DNA of 64,000 nucleotides from Macropodus opercularis (taxonomy: Eukaryota; Chordata; Actinopteri; Anabantiformes; Osphronemidae): contig JAUCMP010000034.1 of the NCBI GenBank assembly GCA_030770545.1, forward strand, positions 1-64,000, written 5' to 3'. The notes beneath the pieces are model-generated. The model searched no databases. It was given only the letters and a program-made list of their open reading frames with translations, and was not told the origin of the DNA. Positions within the stretch are counted from its first letter, which is position 1. Each line of letters starts with the position of its first letter. This document shows positions 31,829 through 44,454 of the stretch, in pieces. A program made the position numbers and the translations under genes.

Positions 31829-32961
31829 CCTTAGAAAGGGACAAAGCACCAGAACACTTAGTACGGCAACAACTTCCCAGGACATTCTTTGTTGGTGACA
31901 GAGAAAAGCAGACATAAGTCAGTTATGGACGAAGTCACTGTAGGAGCCTGGTGCAACCGTTACTGCAAACATGTGTCAACAACACAGCCAGTTAACGTTC
32001 ATCGTCATTTTGAGCCACAAGTAAAATATCAAGTCACAACTTTCACTATTGTCCATTGTTTTACCTTTCATGTCGAATTCACATTATGTTTATGAATTAT
32101 TCACTAAGAACCAACTTGCTGTAAAATAACTTACTGCTAAATTGCATTTTTGCATATCATGCATAAGTATATGCAAAACATATAATAATACTATTAATAA
32201 TAATAATAATAATAATAACTCACATAAGTATCAACTCACGGTTTGTGTAGGAGACATGAAGCTCAGAACTAATCAAACAATAAATCACGTGTTTCTCCTA
32301 AATCAATTAGTGTAAAGTTCATTGGGCTCGTTTGATTAAAGCTTTGTAACATTTAGACCAACTTTCCATTCAAACCCTTCTGGTTTTCAGGAATCTCTAG
32401 TTCAGTGCATGTTTTCCAGTCACCACCAGAACTGATCAGCAGCACCAGTCCAGTCAGGGAGCGACCATAGAAAAGGGCCTGAGCGCGTGCTGGCGTCTCC
32501 GCGTCTCCATGGTGACCACGAAACGCATTTTAGGAATTTTTAAAACCCCAAATAACTTTTATAATCTACACCTTTGCCAAATTATTCATAATTAATCCAC
32601 ACGTTTAAAGCCATGTTAGCGGTGAATAATAATAAAGCCATTAAACGTGTCTCCCGCTTCAGATGAGGAAATTCCTCTGCTTTTAAAGAGCTTCAATGGC
32701 TGCTGCTAATGGAGGCTAACAGACCAGCAGCAGGTCTTCGCTCACCTGCCAAGGGGGCGTGGTTGTCGGTCACTCGCCGCTGCTCTGGGGCCTGGTCTCA
32801 GCAGATGCTCCGGTGGGTTTGAGTCCAGTAGATGAGTGGTCGCTTTCCAAGAGGTAGAGATCAGTGTCCGAGCGCTTTCGTTAGCTGCTGTTAGCTTTAG
32901 CTTTCCCAAAGTTTAGTGTAGGTCAGCGTCCAGCAGCCTGGTGGGAACCAGGCGTCTGCAG
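31829..32961 (-). other. Putative intron and leader of the acidic gene, copy 2
   Basis: The leader exon would run from about 32935 to 32756 and the intron from 32755 to 31830, with the same border sequences as copy 1. A short AAT repeat lies at about 32185-32218. No other gene is visible. Confidence 0.45.
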
Positions 32962-33025
32962 CCTTATATAGCCTGGCCTGGGTCGTCGCTCCGTTTCCAT
33001 GGCAGCCACTGACGCACGTGCGTCA
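32962..33025 (-). promoter_or_regulatory. TATA promoter with palindromic E-box, copy 2
   Basis: TATATAAGG on the minus strand lies at 32962-32970, and the identical 16-bp palindrome at 33010-33025. The spacing to the acidic gene is as in copy 1. Confidence 0.6.
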
Positions 33026-33284
33026 GGTGTGAGCTAATGTCTGCTGCTAATCGTCGTTTGCGTCGCTGGGTTTTATAAACGCTCCTTACTGGCAAACGGT
33101 GAAACTGCAGCTAGTTGCTGTGGCGGTAACTCCGGCTGAAAACACACGAGTTGAAGTCGTTGGTTCCGGTGAAAGTCAGTCCAGGCGTAGCTGCTTCCTT
33201 CTGACCGCTGCTCGTGCTGGGCCTTCATCAGCCACCAATGATTCAGGCTCCAGCATCAGCTGCACCCAGCAGTGCTGCTGTTAC

Positions 33285-33299
33285 AGCGCCCCCTGCTGG
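33285..33299 (-). promoter_or_regulatory. CTCF-like site, copy 2
   Basis: The 15-base core CCAGCAGGGGGCGCT is exact, with the same orientation and spacing as in the other copies. Confidence 0.5.
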
Positions 33300-35367
33300 A
33301 TGGACTCACAGAGCCCCTCAGTCAGTGGAATGACTGGACGTGTGACAGTTATCTTCATTAGAATAATCGTAGTTTTATATAATAATCACATAAAATAATA
33401 ATATTCGTATTATTTTGGTTTGTGCCGTACGTTCCCGTAGTTACTCTTCATGTCACACTGTTTATTATATAATGATGACATGATTTTGATTCCTTGAAGC
33501 GCTTTAAACCACTTTAAACCATTTCCTTTGCAGTAGTAGTAGATCTGCTGCAAAGGAAGACGTCCAGTTACCGTGATTCAATTCTCAGACAATCTCACCT
33601 AGAAGAAGCGTCACCAACATTTAGGCTTTTATTTCCAGGTAGTTACATCTGAGGACTTATATTCATCTGACAGATGAACATGTTGTAGAATCTAGACTTG
33701 ACAGAAAAGCCTTCATTCATTCAAGCCTTCTTCTCTGGTGACCTCTTGACCTCACCAGGCCTTTGCTTTCTTCTTTCCTGGTGCTTGCACATCAGCCTTT
33801 TCTTATTGTTTGCTTTAGGGGCTTCTCCCTTCAGTCTGGCCTGTTGTGGCTACATCACGCGCACGCTGATAATTTAAGAGGTTTCCAGAAATGTGTCATT
33901 ATTTAGCTCATTTGGTTTTGGGTTGTTGTTTTGTATCTAACAAAACTTGTGACGATAAGTTGGTCTCCTCAGCAGCTCCATGCTTGGAAACGTGTGCCTG
34001 ATATATCGGATCCTGATGTATTCATGTTTAATTATTTGAACCTTACTCTGTGTCTGACTGAATTCATCTTAGTTGGAACATCTCTGACAACAACAGAATT
34101 CGTCACAGGAATTTAATAAACATCAAGACAGAACAAAGTAACAATAAAATAATGAAATGTGCTCTATAAAATATCATCTCTCTGTTAATAAATGACCTGC
34201 TCAGTGACCATCACTGTATATAATTCATATCTCTATGCAAACACTTTTTTGCAGTAGCTGAATTTAGCCTGTGACATCACCAGACTTAAGCTTTGTTTGC
34301 TTGTGATGCTTTTCCAGGTTTGCAACCTCCTGCAGTTGCTCGTTCTTTGAGAGGTCGCTGTCTTTAGATATTCATCATGGAAAGAATCAGTAAAACCTGT
34401 CAATCACATGTTCCAGAACATTTATTCACATGAAACACGGGTGGGTTCAGACAGAACGTGCTCTCTTCTAAGTTCTGCATCAGACTCATTATTCCAAATA
34501 GACGTAGTGTCAGAGCTCGTCCAGCAGAGGGAGCTCTATGCTGCGGCTTCTGTTGAAGTGCGGTCGCTTCCTGTTGCACTACTTCCACACATGACATGAG
34601 GAAGCTGTGTTCGCTCATCTTTCAGGTGAAACTAGTCTCTTTCCAGGTGTGAGCTCGTCATGTTCATCAGTAGTTACGTCCATGTTTTATTCAACATGCT
34701 GTAGACTCCCAGTAATGTGTTTTAAACGGCTTCTGTTGGTTCGTAGCATGGTGCTAACGGCATTAGCCTGCTATGCTAACCTGTACAGTTGCAGCAGCAT
34801 TAGCCGCCATAGCCGCTTATGCTGTTAGCTCAATAATGTGACGTAGATGTGACGTGGTCTACGTTAAGGGCGGAAGGGTCAACATTCCAGCGAGGACGAT
34901 GTAAAAACATGAACATGTTCAAACTCATTTTCATCTAAAGGATCTAAATGATTAATTTTAACAGCAGATAATTGACCAGCACAACTTCACTACATGTAGG
35001 AGAGGATCCCGCTCTTTGTCTTTGTGTTTCACTGTGACCTGCTGTGACATTTAGCAACGATTAGAAATATCTATGTTGTTGTTTTTTCATATCAACATCA
35101 AATCCTTCAACTCAAACCAACTTCCTATACTTAAATTATGTTTTTTATGCAGCCATTTTTCCTGAATCTGTCTGTAAAACTTGAGCTTTTCTCCTGGAAA
35201 CCTAACCACACTGTTGTTCCTGGAAATTAAGCTTTTTTCAAGCAGAGCAAGTTCTGATCCAGGCAGCAGCAGGACTCTGAAGCCAACACAGCACACAGAG
35301 AAAATAACACGTCTCACTGGGTTGAAGTTCAAGTTCACCTTCACAGACTGGTTGGAGCTTTGAACTC
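33300..35367. other. No supported gene
   Basis: This is the equivalent of 4813-6889 and contains the CRE-like pair at about 34837-34856. Its left part follows the 4198 member of copy 1. From about 34905 some variants match the 8535 member, so it is a mosaic. Confidence 0.5.
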
Positions 35368-36311
35368 ATGGTGCAGGTGATGGAAACAGCTGAGGAAACA
35401 GCAGAGCACAGGACAGAGGAACAAACACGAGCGACCTCTTTTCCAGGTAGGAGGCAGAATGTAATATTTGACATGACCAAAAGAGAAAAACACAAAGAGG
35501 CTGGGGAGCTGTTGCACATCCCAGCAAAATGTGTCCTGTCAGGATTGTCTGTGTTTTTTTCTGATCTGCAGATGATGAGCATAGAGCAGCCACTGAAAAA
35601 TACTGAGAAGTACAAGGGTGAGCTCTGCTTCCTGCTGGCGTCCTACACCAGAAGAGAAGCTCAGAGACAAGGCAGAGCTGCTGGTGGTTCAGCTGTTTGA
35701 CCTCCAGCACAGAGGTACAGAGACTAAGACTAAGCAGAGACTTTGATCGTACAGGGCTAGTTAACATTTTTGCTCTTCCAGTTAAAAGACGTCAGTAACA
35801 ACAGCATTAAACGCCAAAACAAAGTAAACTAAACTCTACAGTATTATACAGCACATCCTTCTGGTGTGTTGCTACTTCCCACTGCGCAGTTCATCATTCT
35901 ACCACTAGATGGCACTGAATCCAACGTTTTTGAATATGTTCAAACAATGAAATTGCTACATCAGTGTGTGTGTGTTTATTTATTCTTTTAATGACATGTA
36001 TTATGTGGCATAAAATCAAGCACAGCCAGTATCCGGTCACAACCAGGAGAGTCCTGATGTGCTAATGTAACTTTCCCCAGGCCCGTTTGGAATCATAACT
36101 ACCTCCCAGAAAACCATCACTAAGGTGAACCTAACGATTCTCACCTTGTGTCACTTGCAGCCACATAGTGTCTAACAGCACCAGAGAGGGACGAAGAAGA
36201 ACAAGAGCAGGAAGAAGAGGAGGAGAGATATGACTCAGAGAGAGAGGAGAGCCAGCAACACAGCAGGCAGTCAAATGCTGCTCAGTATGTCCAGATGTGC
36301 AGATGGCAAAG
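35368..36311 (+). pseudogene. Decayed acidic/coiled-coil-type exons, copy 2
   Basis: Exon-like pieces lie at 35368-35446, 35572-35714 and about 36161-36311. A one-base difference near 35651 puts the second piece in yet another frame than in copy 1. The terminal pieces (8172-8470 in copy 1) are absent, so no complete protein is possible. Confidence 0.3.
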
Positions 36312-36399
36312 GTACCAGCTCGTGTATGGAAACATAACCATAAGCAACACAGCAACTTGTGTCTAGTGTGTAAAACTATAGTTGCTATGTAGTATGTTC

Positions 36400-38726
36400 A
36401 TTGCAATATTAACATACAGTCAGACAAACATAGTGCACGCATGAAAAATTAAGTCCTACTAATAAATGTCCTGTTTTATTATATTTTGTATTCTATTATA
36501 ACATAACACATAACAGGTCAGCACCACACAGGCAGACGCAGGGACACAGCTTCTCCTGTCCAGTATAACTCTGCAGAACCCAACAGAATCTGCTGCAGCT
36601 ACAGCAGCTACAGTGATGCTTGTATTGGTTGTGCTTTGTTTTTGTTCTGTTCTGTTCTGTTTTTTTGTATCTAAAGTTAATACTGTCATGAGAAAAAAGT
36701 TGCCAAAATCATATGTGATACCAAAAATCTCAGAAACAAAATGATATGGAAATATTTTTTTTGTTGATTTTCTTAAATAGTTCAAAAAACATCTCAGTTC
36801 CAAAAAATTAGAATTTTCTGACAATTTTTTCATGTGTTACAGGGTTAAATGAGTCTTTACTTTCTCTTTCTTTTTGAGTGTTGCAACATTAACGCAGAAA
36901 TGCACAGAGAAGGTTTCTAATATTCACCAAAACATTTTTATTCCGATTAAACATTTATGTCCTACTTGACAATTAGATTACTACTATTACTGTTACTGTA
37001 TTACTGATTAGTGTTTCAGGTCCTGCACCGATGTCTCGTATCAACGCAAAGTATTAGCTACGGTTCAGTCCGTTGGATTAGATATTCAGCAGTTTCTGGT
37101 TAATTGTCATTCAATCATTCAAACTGTTTATTTTTCCTCCTCTTCTGTCTCAAAGCATAGAAGCAGAGACGCTGTTGACAGAACATGGATCAACATGAAC
37201 TACTGAAAACTGAGGTCAGACTCATTTCCCATTTTCCTGACGCACTAAAAACAGAAGACGGATCATGTTTATTCCTTTTGTTCAGTCTCTGTTGTTTATT
37301 CTGCTGAGCTTCTACCTTTAAATGCATTTGTTAAAAGGCAACCAATAATTAGGGAAACTATAACTTATCTTAATGCTTTTAAAGGCTGTTACAGTTGCAC
37401 CAAACAAAAACGGTTTAAAAGAAAACTTTACAGAAAACTGTGCATCTCAGGGTCAAAGATCAGATATGTGTGTGTCTCTCTGAGTGCATGCTGGGAGTTT
37501 GGTGACAGAGAGTGTGGTGAGTGTTTGCTGAGACTCTTCTCTAACTTTTCTTGTCTAACTGATTGACAGGTGAGTGGATTGTTGTGTTGTAGTTGTTGTT
37601 GTTTACTGAGTGTCAGCTGGTTGTTGGCTGGTAGCCAGATGTGGTTTTCAGTCTCTGAGACGCTGTGACTGGTGTCGTAGTCCAACCTCACGGTGCAGCA
37701 GGTGCTGTTGTTGGTCAGAGATCAGATGTGGCTCAGATCCATTTCATCATCCTCCAGAATGAACAAAGCTGTTGTTGAGTTCTGGAAGGAGCAGAAATGT
37801 TCAGTTTGGTGACAGAGGCTCAGGTTTGATTCTTTCTTTTGTTGGTGTTCAGTCGTTCTTCTATTTGTATTTTATCCTTTTTCTTCACAGCAGTGTGTTA
37901 AATCTTAGTTGTAATTTCCATGACTTCTGTTTGTCTCTTCTCAGGGTCCAGATCAACAAGTGGACGTCAGGACCAGCAGCTCCACTGCTTCAACTCCTCT
38001 GATGGCTGAACAGTCGGTCTGATCGCTCTCCAGTCTCTGATCTGTTCCTCTGGTCAAAGCTGTCGGACTCATGTACGATCATAGACGGAGAGAAGCTCCT
38101 GGTGTCTGTGGCTTGAAGATGAAGGCAGCAAGGTTTTCATGCAGTTTCACTACGTTCTATTTTAAGTTGATAAATATTGCACATTTCCTGTCACACTCAG
38201 AAACATCTCTGCGTCTAATCATGGCTCTAATATCATGACTGCATGTTTGCTCTTCTCCAGTTGTTTGTGTCTCAGGTTGTTTTAACGCACGGCTTCTATA
38301 AAATCCACTGATGTGTTTGTCTTTTGTTTGTTTTCAGGTCTTGTTTCATTTCATTTCCTGTTTCTGACTAAACCTGAGCTTCTGCTTTTACCAGTAACGA
38401 CGTTCACATTGATTAAAACAGGGCTGGAGAATTTTAGGACTTTATCTGGAAACATTTAGGGATCAATCTTCAAACTACAGTAAGTGAGAGCAGCAACAAT
38501 AGTGAGATAACAAGTGAATAATTAGATTCAATGCAAAGTATTTTCCTATGATTTTGTTTTCTGCTGATGAATTGAGGTTCAATGATGATGCACCAGATGC
38601 ATTTCACGCGTTTACATTTGTTAAAGCTGAAGTTTACACTGTTTGCACTGAGCAGTGACTAGTTTCCTGCGCTACGGATGTGGTGAACTGCAGCCGCTGT
38701 GAGAGGACATTTGACATTGACACAGG
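36400..38726. other. 5' flank of the receptor gene, copy 2
   Basis: This matches 12400-14757. No gene is supported, and short open frames differ from copy 1 by frame-breaking indels. Confidence 0.4.
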
Positions 38727-40111
38727 ATGGAGATGTCGTCTCTCTGCCTTCTGCTCTGTAAGTCGCCTCCTTGCTTCCTCATGATTCCACCTGCTCTCTG
38801 CTCTGCTCCACTCATCCACCAAACACACACAGACGTCTGGTTGTTGACGGATCCTTTGGGAATCACATCTGAATCCACAGGAACATGTAAGAAAACAGAG
38901 AAAGCAAAGTTAAACCACTGAGGACAGAGACTGGATCAGGTCAGTGTTTTAATTTAGTCACAGTTTTAGTGAAGCTAAAAGTAAACGAGCAGTGAAACTG
39001 GACCCTTTGAGCTACTGAAAAACAAATGGATGCTTGTGTGAGGTGAGAGCTGCAGGTTTGGTCACTCTGGGTTCAGGATGGATCGATTTCCGTTCAAACA
39101 TCCGTCACTGACTTGAATCTAATGCGACAGGAAGTTAAACTAGAGCAAACATGAAGGTTTGTCAGAGGCTGAGTCTGCAGCTCAGTGCGTTTGCTTCATA
39201 GCATCCAGTCGATGGTTGTTCCAGCTCTGCTCTTTCGCTGACCGACGCCTTCGTCTGTGTTTTGCAGGTGTGACTCTGGGCCTCAGTGCTGATGAGGGTG
39301 AGCTCTGCTTTTCTCTAGCAGGTGGTAGGAGGATGCTGATGTGTAGAGAAACCTGCTCTAAGCTGCTTTCAGGTAACATAACTTCTAACTGTCTGACTCC
39401 TTGCAGCCAAACTGAGCATCAGTCCTGACAGGTCCCTTTTCTTTTGGTACGAGGAAATCACCCTGAGCTGCTCAGGAAGCCAGAGCAGCTGGGTGGTGAG
39501 GAGGAACACGTCCAGGCAGACGGCCCAGCGGTGCCAGTTCGGCTGGGCCATCCCCACGGACACGACCTGCACCATCGAGGACTCGGACCAGTCAGACACT
39601 GGAGTCTACTGGTGTGAGTCCGCGAGCGGAGACCGCAGCAACAGCGTCAACATCACCGTGACAAGTAAACCCGACTCACTCATCATGGTTTGGTTGGAGG
39701 TGAGCGTGTTCATGGCTGGATGGTCTTTGTTCTAGACGGTGCTGTGATTCTGCACAGTCCGGCGCTTCCGGTGTCTGAGGGCGAACCTGTGTGTCTTCCT
39801 ACAAAGAAGACGAAGACGCTGCGTCGACTTCACATTTCCCCGCTGCTCCCGTCCATGTCCACGTCTGATGAAGGCTTCTACCAGTGTGAACACCCCTCGG
39901 GGGGAAAGTCTCCGCACACATGGCTGAGCGTCAAGAGTAAACACTGAAATGAACCTTAGAATAAACCGGTGGTGGCTCTCGTTAACGCACTAATGTCTGT
40001 TTCCTCCCAGGCCGAGCTCAGACCACTGAGGTCCCTACCACTGATCTCACCACTGCGCTGCTCAGCGTCCTGCTGCTCGTCCTCTACACCTTCATCCTCA
40101 TCCTGGCCTGA
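38727..40111 (+). CDS. Fc-receptor-like Ig receptor, copy 2 (altered domain 2)
   Basis: Exons: 38727-38757, 39268-39297 (signal peptide starting MEMSSLCLLLC), 39407-39664 (Ig domain 1, uninterrupted), 39736-39936 (Ig domain 2) and 40011-40130 (membrane helix). All junctions are phase 1 and the frame sums to 206 residues, ending at TGA 40109-40111 at the end of the helix. A further exon (40200-40315) has an open charged tail that the stop would exclude. Domain 2 is 20 codons shorter than in copy 1. Between EPV and STSDEG it is read in another frame because of compensating indels, so its first cysteine is displaced. It would be a type I surface receptor with almost no cytoplasmic tail, or soluble if the helix is not used. 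Function in immune recognition is inferred from the fold. Confidence 0.65.
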
Positions 40112-40315
40112 TACCGGAAGTGGGCCCAAGGTGCATGAGCCTCAGTAAAATCTGTCTGAAAGGCTGGATCAGCATTTACTGTCTGTGCTCTTCCCGCAGC
40201 TCGAGCTGAATCCAAGCGATCTTCTACTCGCAGCGTCTTGAAACGAGAAGCTGGAATCAAGAGCGAAGAGGAGAAGATGGAGGAAGGAAGCATCCAGAAC
40301 CAGACGAAGATTTGA
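40112..40315 (+). other. Receptor tail exon beyond the stop, copy 2
   Basis: The rest of the membrane exon and the exon at 40200-40315 stay in frame to a terminal TGA, encoding a lysine/glutamate-rich tail. No ITIM or ITAM-type tyrosine motif is present. The same holds for copy 1 (21065-21180). Confidence 0.5.
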
Positions 40316-40450
40316 GTGTTATTGTAGGAGCCACTATTTTTTTTTCTGGTTTGTTTTGGTTTGGTTTAAGCTTATGGTTAATTGTGTAGTTTCACTTCCT
40401 GTCTGGTGGCACCATTACTGATAGGACGAAGGAGATATAGGTATAGATGT

Positions 40451-40451
40451 A

Positions 40452-40495
<44 letters not shown>

Positions 40496-40533
40496 TAGAT
40501 AGATAGACAGACAGATAGATAGATAGATAGACA
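40451..40533. repeat. GATA/GACA microsatellite
   Basis: Alternating GATA and GACA runs of about 80 bases. Copy 1 has only about four units here (near 21316). Confidence 0.95.
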
Positions 40534-40785
40534 TCAAACGTGGAACAGAGTGAAGTTACGTGTTTCATCAGAAACAGATCTGAGTGTTCAGCTCCTGTGG
40601 TGACTTTTCTTGACAGTTCTGCTGCTACATTAGATGGAGGCGTCATTTGCTCCATAATGTACAATAGGAACTTCAACCATTTTCATTTGGGTCTGTCTTT
40701 TACTAACCTATGCACAAAATGGGGCTTATGGGTTGTAACAGCTCTTAGAGGATAACATGTCCTGAAGACAACATGTTGAAGATAT

Positions 40786-41093
40786 AAAACTCAGCTCCAC
40801 GTTTCCTCTCCTGACCTGACTTTGCAGTTTGGGAACAAAGCAGGTGTAACTTCCTTCATCAGTTTCAGTCACGTTGGTCAATTTGAGTGAAATGTTTCCT
40901 GTGTGGAAAGAGCGAAGTTCTGCCTCTGATTTTCTCATCCTGAGAATCTTCCTTGTCTCCATGACTTTTATACATATGCACAACGGCTCCGTCCTTTCTC
41001 CATCCCTCTGTCAGACGTGTGACATCAACCAGAGGCTCCAGGTGACACTGAGCTGGACAAACGCTTCCTGCTGGACAGACAAAACACTGGGTC
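40786..41093 (-). pseudogene. Ig V-set pseudo-exon, copy 2
   Basis: This has the same frameshifts as 21583-21890, with a few substitutions. It lies antisense and downstream of the receptor gene. Confidence 0.65.
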
Positions 41094-41739
41094 CTACAAG
41101 GAAAGAGGAACAGAATCCAAAATTAACGTAAATAGCTGCACTGATGAAAAGAACTTTTATTATAAACTATTTGAAAAACATTAACTAAAGACACATTTGC
41201 ATAAAGCATTTAGAAGAGACAGAACAAAACTCATCAGCCACTCAAACAAAACCATGAGTCATTACAACAAAAGTGCTTTAAATAATTTTTGAACAAAATA
41301 AAGACATTTCTGATTTTGTCACTTTCATTCATTGGTGTCCAGCAGTTTAACTTCTGCTTCAGTGTTTTCCTTCTTAATGGTTCAGAATAAAATGCAGTAA
41401 CTTGACAAACTCTGATGATTGAATTCATCCTTCAATTAAGTCAAGCATATCTAAGCTAATGTTTGTTTTTGTACAAGAGAAGTTTTTCATCATTTTGTCT
41501 GAAGAATTAAATATTTTCATTATTAATCGTTGAATTTAAGTGAATCTATGCAACGTTTAGTTAGTTTTTTGTTTAGTTTAGTTTTTGTTCTCTATGTTTT
41601 ATGTTTCTACCAACTAGTTAATTGTGTGTATTAATGTAATATGGTTAAGAAAGTCACAGAGTTAGAGGGAACTAATAGGAAATGATTGGGACCACACACA
41701 CCCAGCCCTGAAAATATCAGAAGAATAAGCCAGGTCTTG

Positions 41740-42889
41740 TATGATGTTGACATGTTCTGTCATGATGAGGACGCTCTCACCTGATGCAGCTCTACGAAGC
41801 TTTAACCAAATTCATACTTGTGTAGCCAGAAAGATGCTCTTGAGAGAGAGAGTGAGGACACAGGTTAAACCTTCTCTCTGCAGATGCTTAGAGCAGCGTA
41901 AGGAAACAGGAGTATTTCATTGTAGTTTATTTTTGCACACAAATGTTAAAAGTGAATCAGTGGGTCAGTCATAAGGTCGTTACACACCTAGTTGTCTACA
42001 AACAGACCAAGCAATGGTTTAACTGAACGAAGTTAGTAACACCTAACAGACCATGCAGTCAATTAGCTCAAAGTTAGTAGCACAACATGCAACAGCTACT
42101 TCCTAAACAAGGAAACGTTAGGTTCTAAAAGCTGACCTGCATGTTAAACACACTGAGCAGAAACATGCATTAGCTGAGCCCAACCCACAAAAATGCAAGA
42201 CTAACAGTAAGCAAAGCAACAAGACAAAGAGCTAAAGAAAGACAAAGCTTCACGTATGACACCACGTCAACCAGCATCACTGCCTGCGAGCCCAACACAC
42301 GCTGAGTGAATGTTATCGTCACCTTCGCTGCTGCACCGACGGAGATGAACCTGATCTGTGCTGAACCAAAGGTAGAGCAACAAACAGTCTGAAACAGTAG
42401 CGACGCACTAAGGTGAACACAGACCTGGAGACCTGGACTCAGCTTCCTCCAGCAGCTGTAACAGGTAACTGAGAAGCCAAACTGACGGAACAGGGAAGTG
42501 ACAGACAGCGTGTTTATCTCTTTAATTACTCACCAGACAACATTAGAAACACTTGGACAACTTTTAGTGTGGTTCAGCTATTTCTTGGGTCCAACCTACT
42601 GTCAAGCTCTGAGAAGCAACATTCTGTCTGTAATAATAACATTTCACTCATTTTAACATGACACTAAATGTTGAATCAGTGTTGAACCACTTCAATTGGC
42701 AGAAACACTCAGCAGTCGTCCGTTTAAACTGTAGCTTTGTGAAATAAATAGATAGATCTGAAAATTTAAAGTGCTCTCCAGTTATTGCATCATTCATAAA
42801 AAGTCAAAATAATACTAATAATACTAAAGCAATAATAAATAAGAATAAATACACCTATAAACCCACACATACATCAGTCATTTCACTGG
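41740..42889. other. Sequence present only in copy 2, no clear gene
   Basis: This sequence has no counterpart in copy 1, where the LINE fragment follows directly. I see no coding exon. Its right end is AT-rich and could be the tail of the LINE. Confidence 0.45.
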
Positions 42890-44329
42890 TCCAGACTTAG
42901 ACTTTGCATTGTTTTTTAGCAGCATTCAGAGGTTATTGCATTCTTCACAAGGGTGAAGTGAAACTGGAGGATAAGTCTGTGGTCTCTACCAACTTCCCAC
43001 AGACTGACGAAGCTTCCTGGAAAGGTGGTGAAACGTTTCTACGGAATAGAAGAGTCCAGTTGCCATATGCTTGAGTCTGTCCTTGCTTAACATAGTCTGC
43101 ACCGTCTGCCTGAGGGCAGCAGTTCAAACAGGGAGTGGCCTGGGTGTGAAGTGTCTTTAACAATGTTCTGTGCTTTCCTGAGGCAGCGGGAGCTGTGTAG
43201 GTTTTCCAGCATGTGGAGAGGGCAGCCAACAATCTTCTGTGTGGTGTTGATGACGCCTTGGAGAGCTTTCCTCTGAGCTGCTGTGCTGCTGGTGAACCAT
43301 ATGCATATGCAGTATGTTAGTATACTTTCTATAGTGGCTCTGTAAAAGGACACCAACAGTCTTTGTGTGATGTTGTTACTTTTTCAGCAGCTCAGAGGTG
43401 TTTGTGCTCCAGGTCAGACTCTCCTCTATGTGGACTCCCAGGAAGCTGAAGTCTGCCTCCCTCTCCACACAGTCCCTGCCGATGAGTAATGGTGGAACGT
43501 CTGTCTTTTTCCTCCTGTAGTCTATTATGAGTTCTTTGGTTTTTGAGGTGTTGAGGAGAAGGTTGTTGGTCCTACACCACGTTGATAGTTGCTCCACCTC
43601 GTCTTTGTAGGCAGACTCGTCCCCGTCAGAGATGAGCCACCACTGTAGTGTCGTCTGAAACTTTACTATGGTGTTGCAGTGATGGACGGGGGTGCAGTCG
43701 TGTGTGTAGAGTGAGTAGAGCAGCGGACTCAGCACACAGCCCTGGGGGGAGCCGGTGCTGAGGCTTAGGGCCGTGGATGTGTGGTGGCCTACTCTGACTC
43801 TCTGTCTGCGACCAGAGAGGAAGCTGCTGATCCACATGCAGGTTGGATGTGGGAGCCCCAGGTCCTCCAGCTTGGCCACCAGCTTGTGTGGGAGGATGGT
43901 GTTAAAAGCTGAGCTGTAATCCACAAAGAGCATCCTCATGTAGCTGCCCTGATGCTCCAGGTGTGACAGTGCAGCATGTAGCGCTGTTGCTATGGTTCCT
44001 CTGTGGATCGGTTCGCTCTGTAAACTGGTGTGGGTCGAGTCTTGAGGGCAGAGCTGCTGTGATGTGGCTACGGACCAGTTTTTGGAGGCACTTCATCAGG
44101 ACTGGGGTGAGTGCTATTGGTCTGTAGTCATTGAGGCTGGAGATGTGGGGCTTCTTGGGCAGGGGGACTATGGTGGAGGACTTCAGGCAGGGTGGGACAG
44201 TGGACTGTGCCAGGGACCGGTTGAAGATCTTTGTGAAGACTTCAGTCAGCTCGTCTGCACAGTCCCTCAGCACACGTCCTGGGACGCCATCAGGACCAGT
44301 CGCCTTCCTCGGGTTGACGGCTCGCAGGG
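42890..44329 (-). mobile_element. LINE reverse transcriptase remnant, copy 2
   Basis: Three consecutive minus-strand frames (43902-44351, 43376-43939, 43087-43356) give most of a non-LTR reverse transcriptase. They cover the N-terminal motif, the FVDYSSAFNT catalytic motif, the SPQGCVLSPLLY motif, and the C-terminal NLFxLLPSGRR-like end. The polymerase DD motif sits at a frameshift near 43660, and another frameshift lies near 43920. This is an L2/Jockey-like LINE by likeness. It is 5'-truncated, with no endonuclease visible. Confidence 0.85.
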
Positions 44330-44421
44330 TACGTCTCACCTCACGTCTCACGTCTCACGTCTCACGTCTCACGTCTCGGTACGTCTCACCTCACGTCTCA
44401 CATCTCGGTACGTCTCACCTC
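44330..44421. repeat. TCACGTC-type short tandem repeat
   Basis: Several units of TCACGTC, with TCGGTACG variants. Copy 1 has a much shorter version at 23062-23103. Confidence 0.9.
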
Positions 44422-44454
44422 GTGCTGCTCCAGACTAGGGTCATGGGTTGCAGG

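Noticed and set aside
40451..40533. Possible CRISPR-like repeat array
   Set aside because: It is a simple GATA/GACA microsatellite without spacers, and the DNA is eukaryotic.
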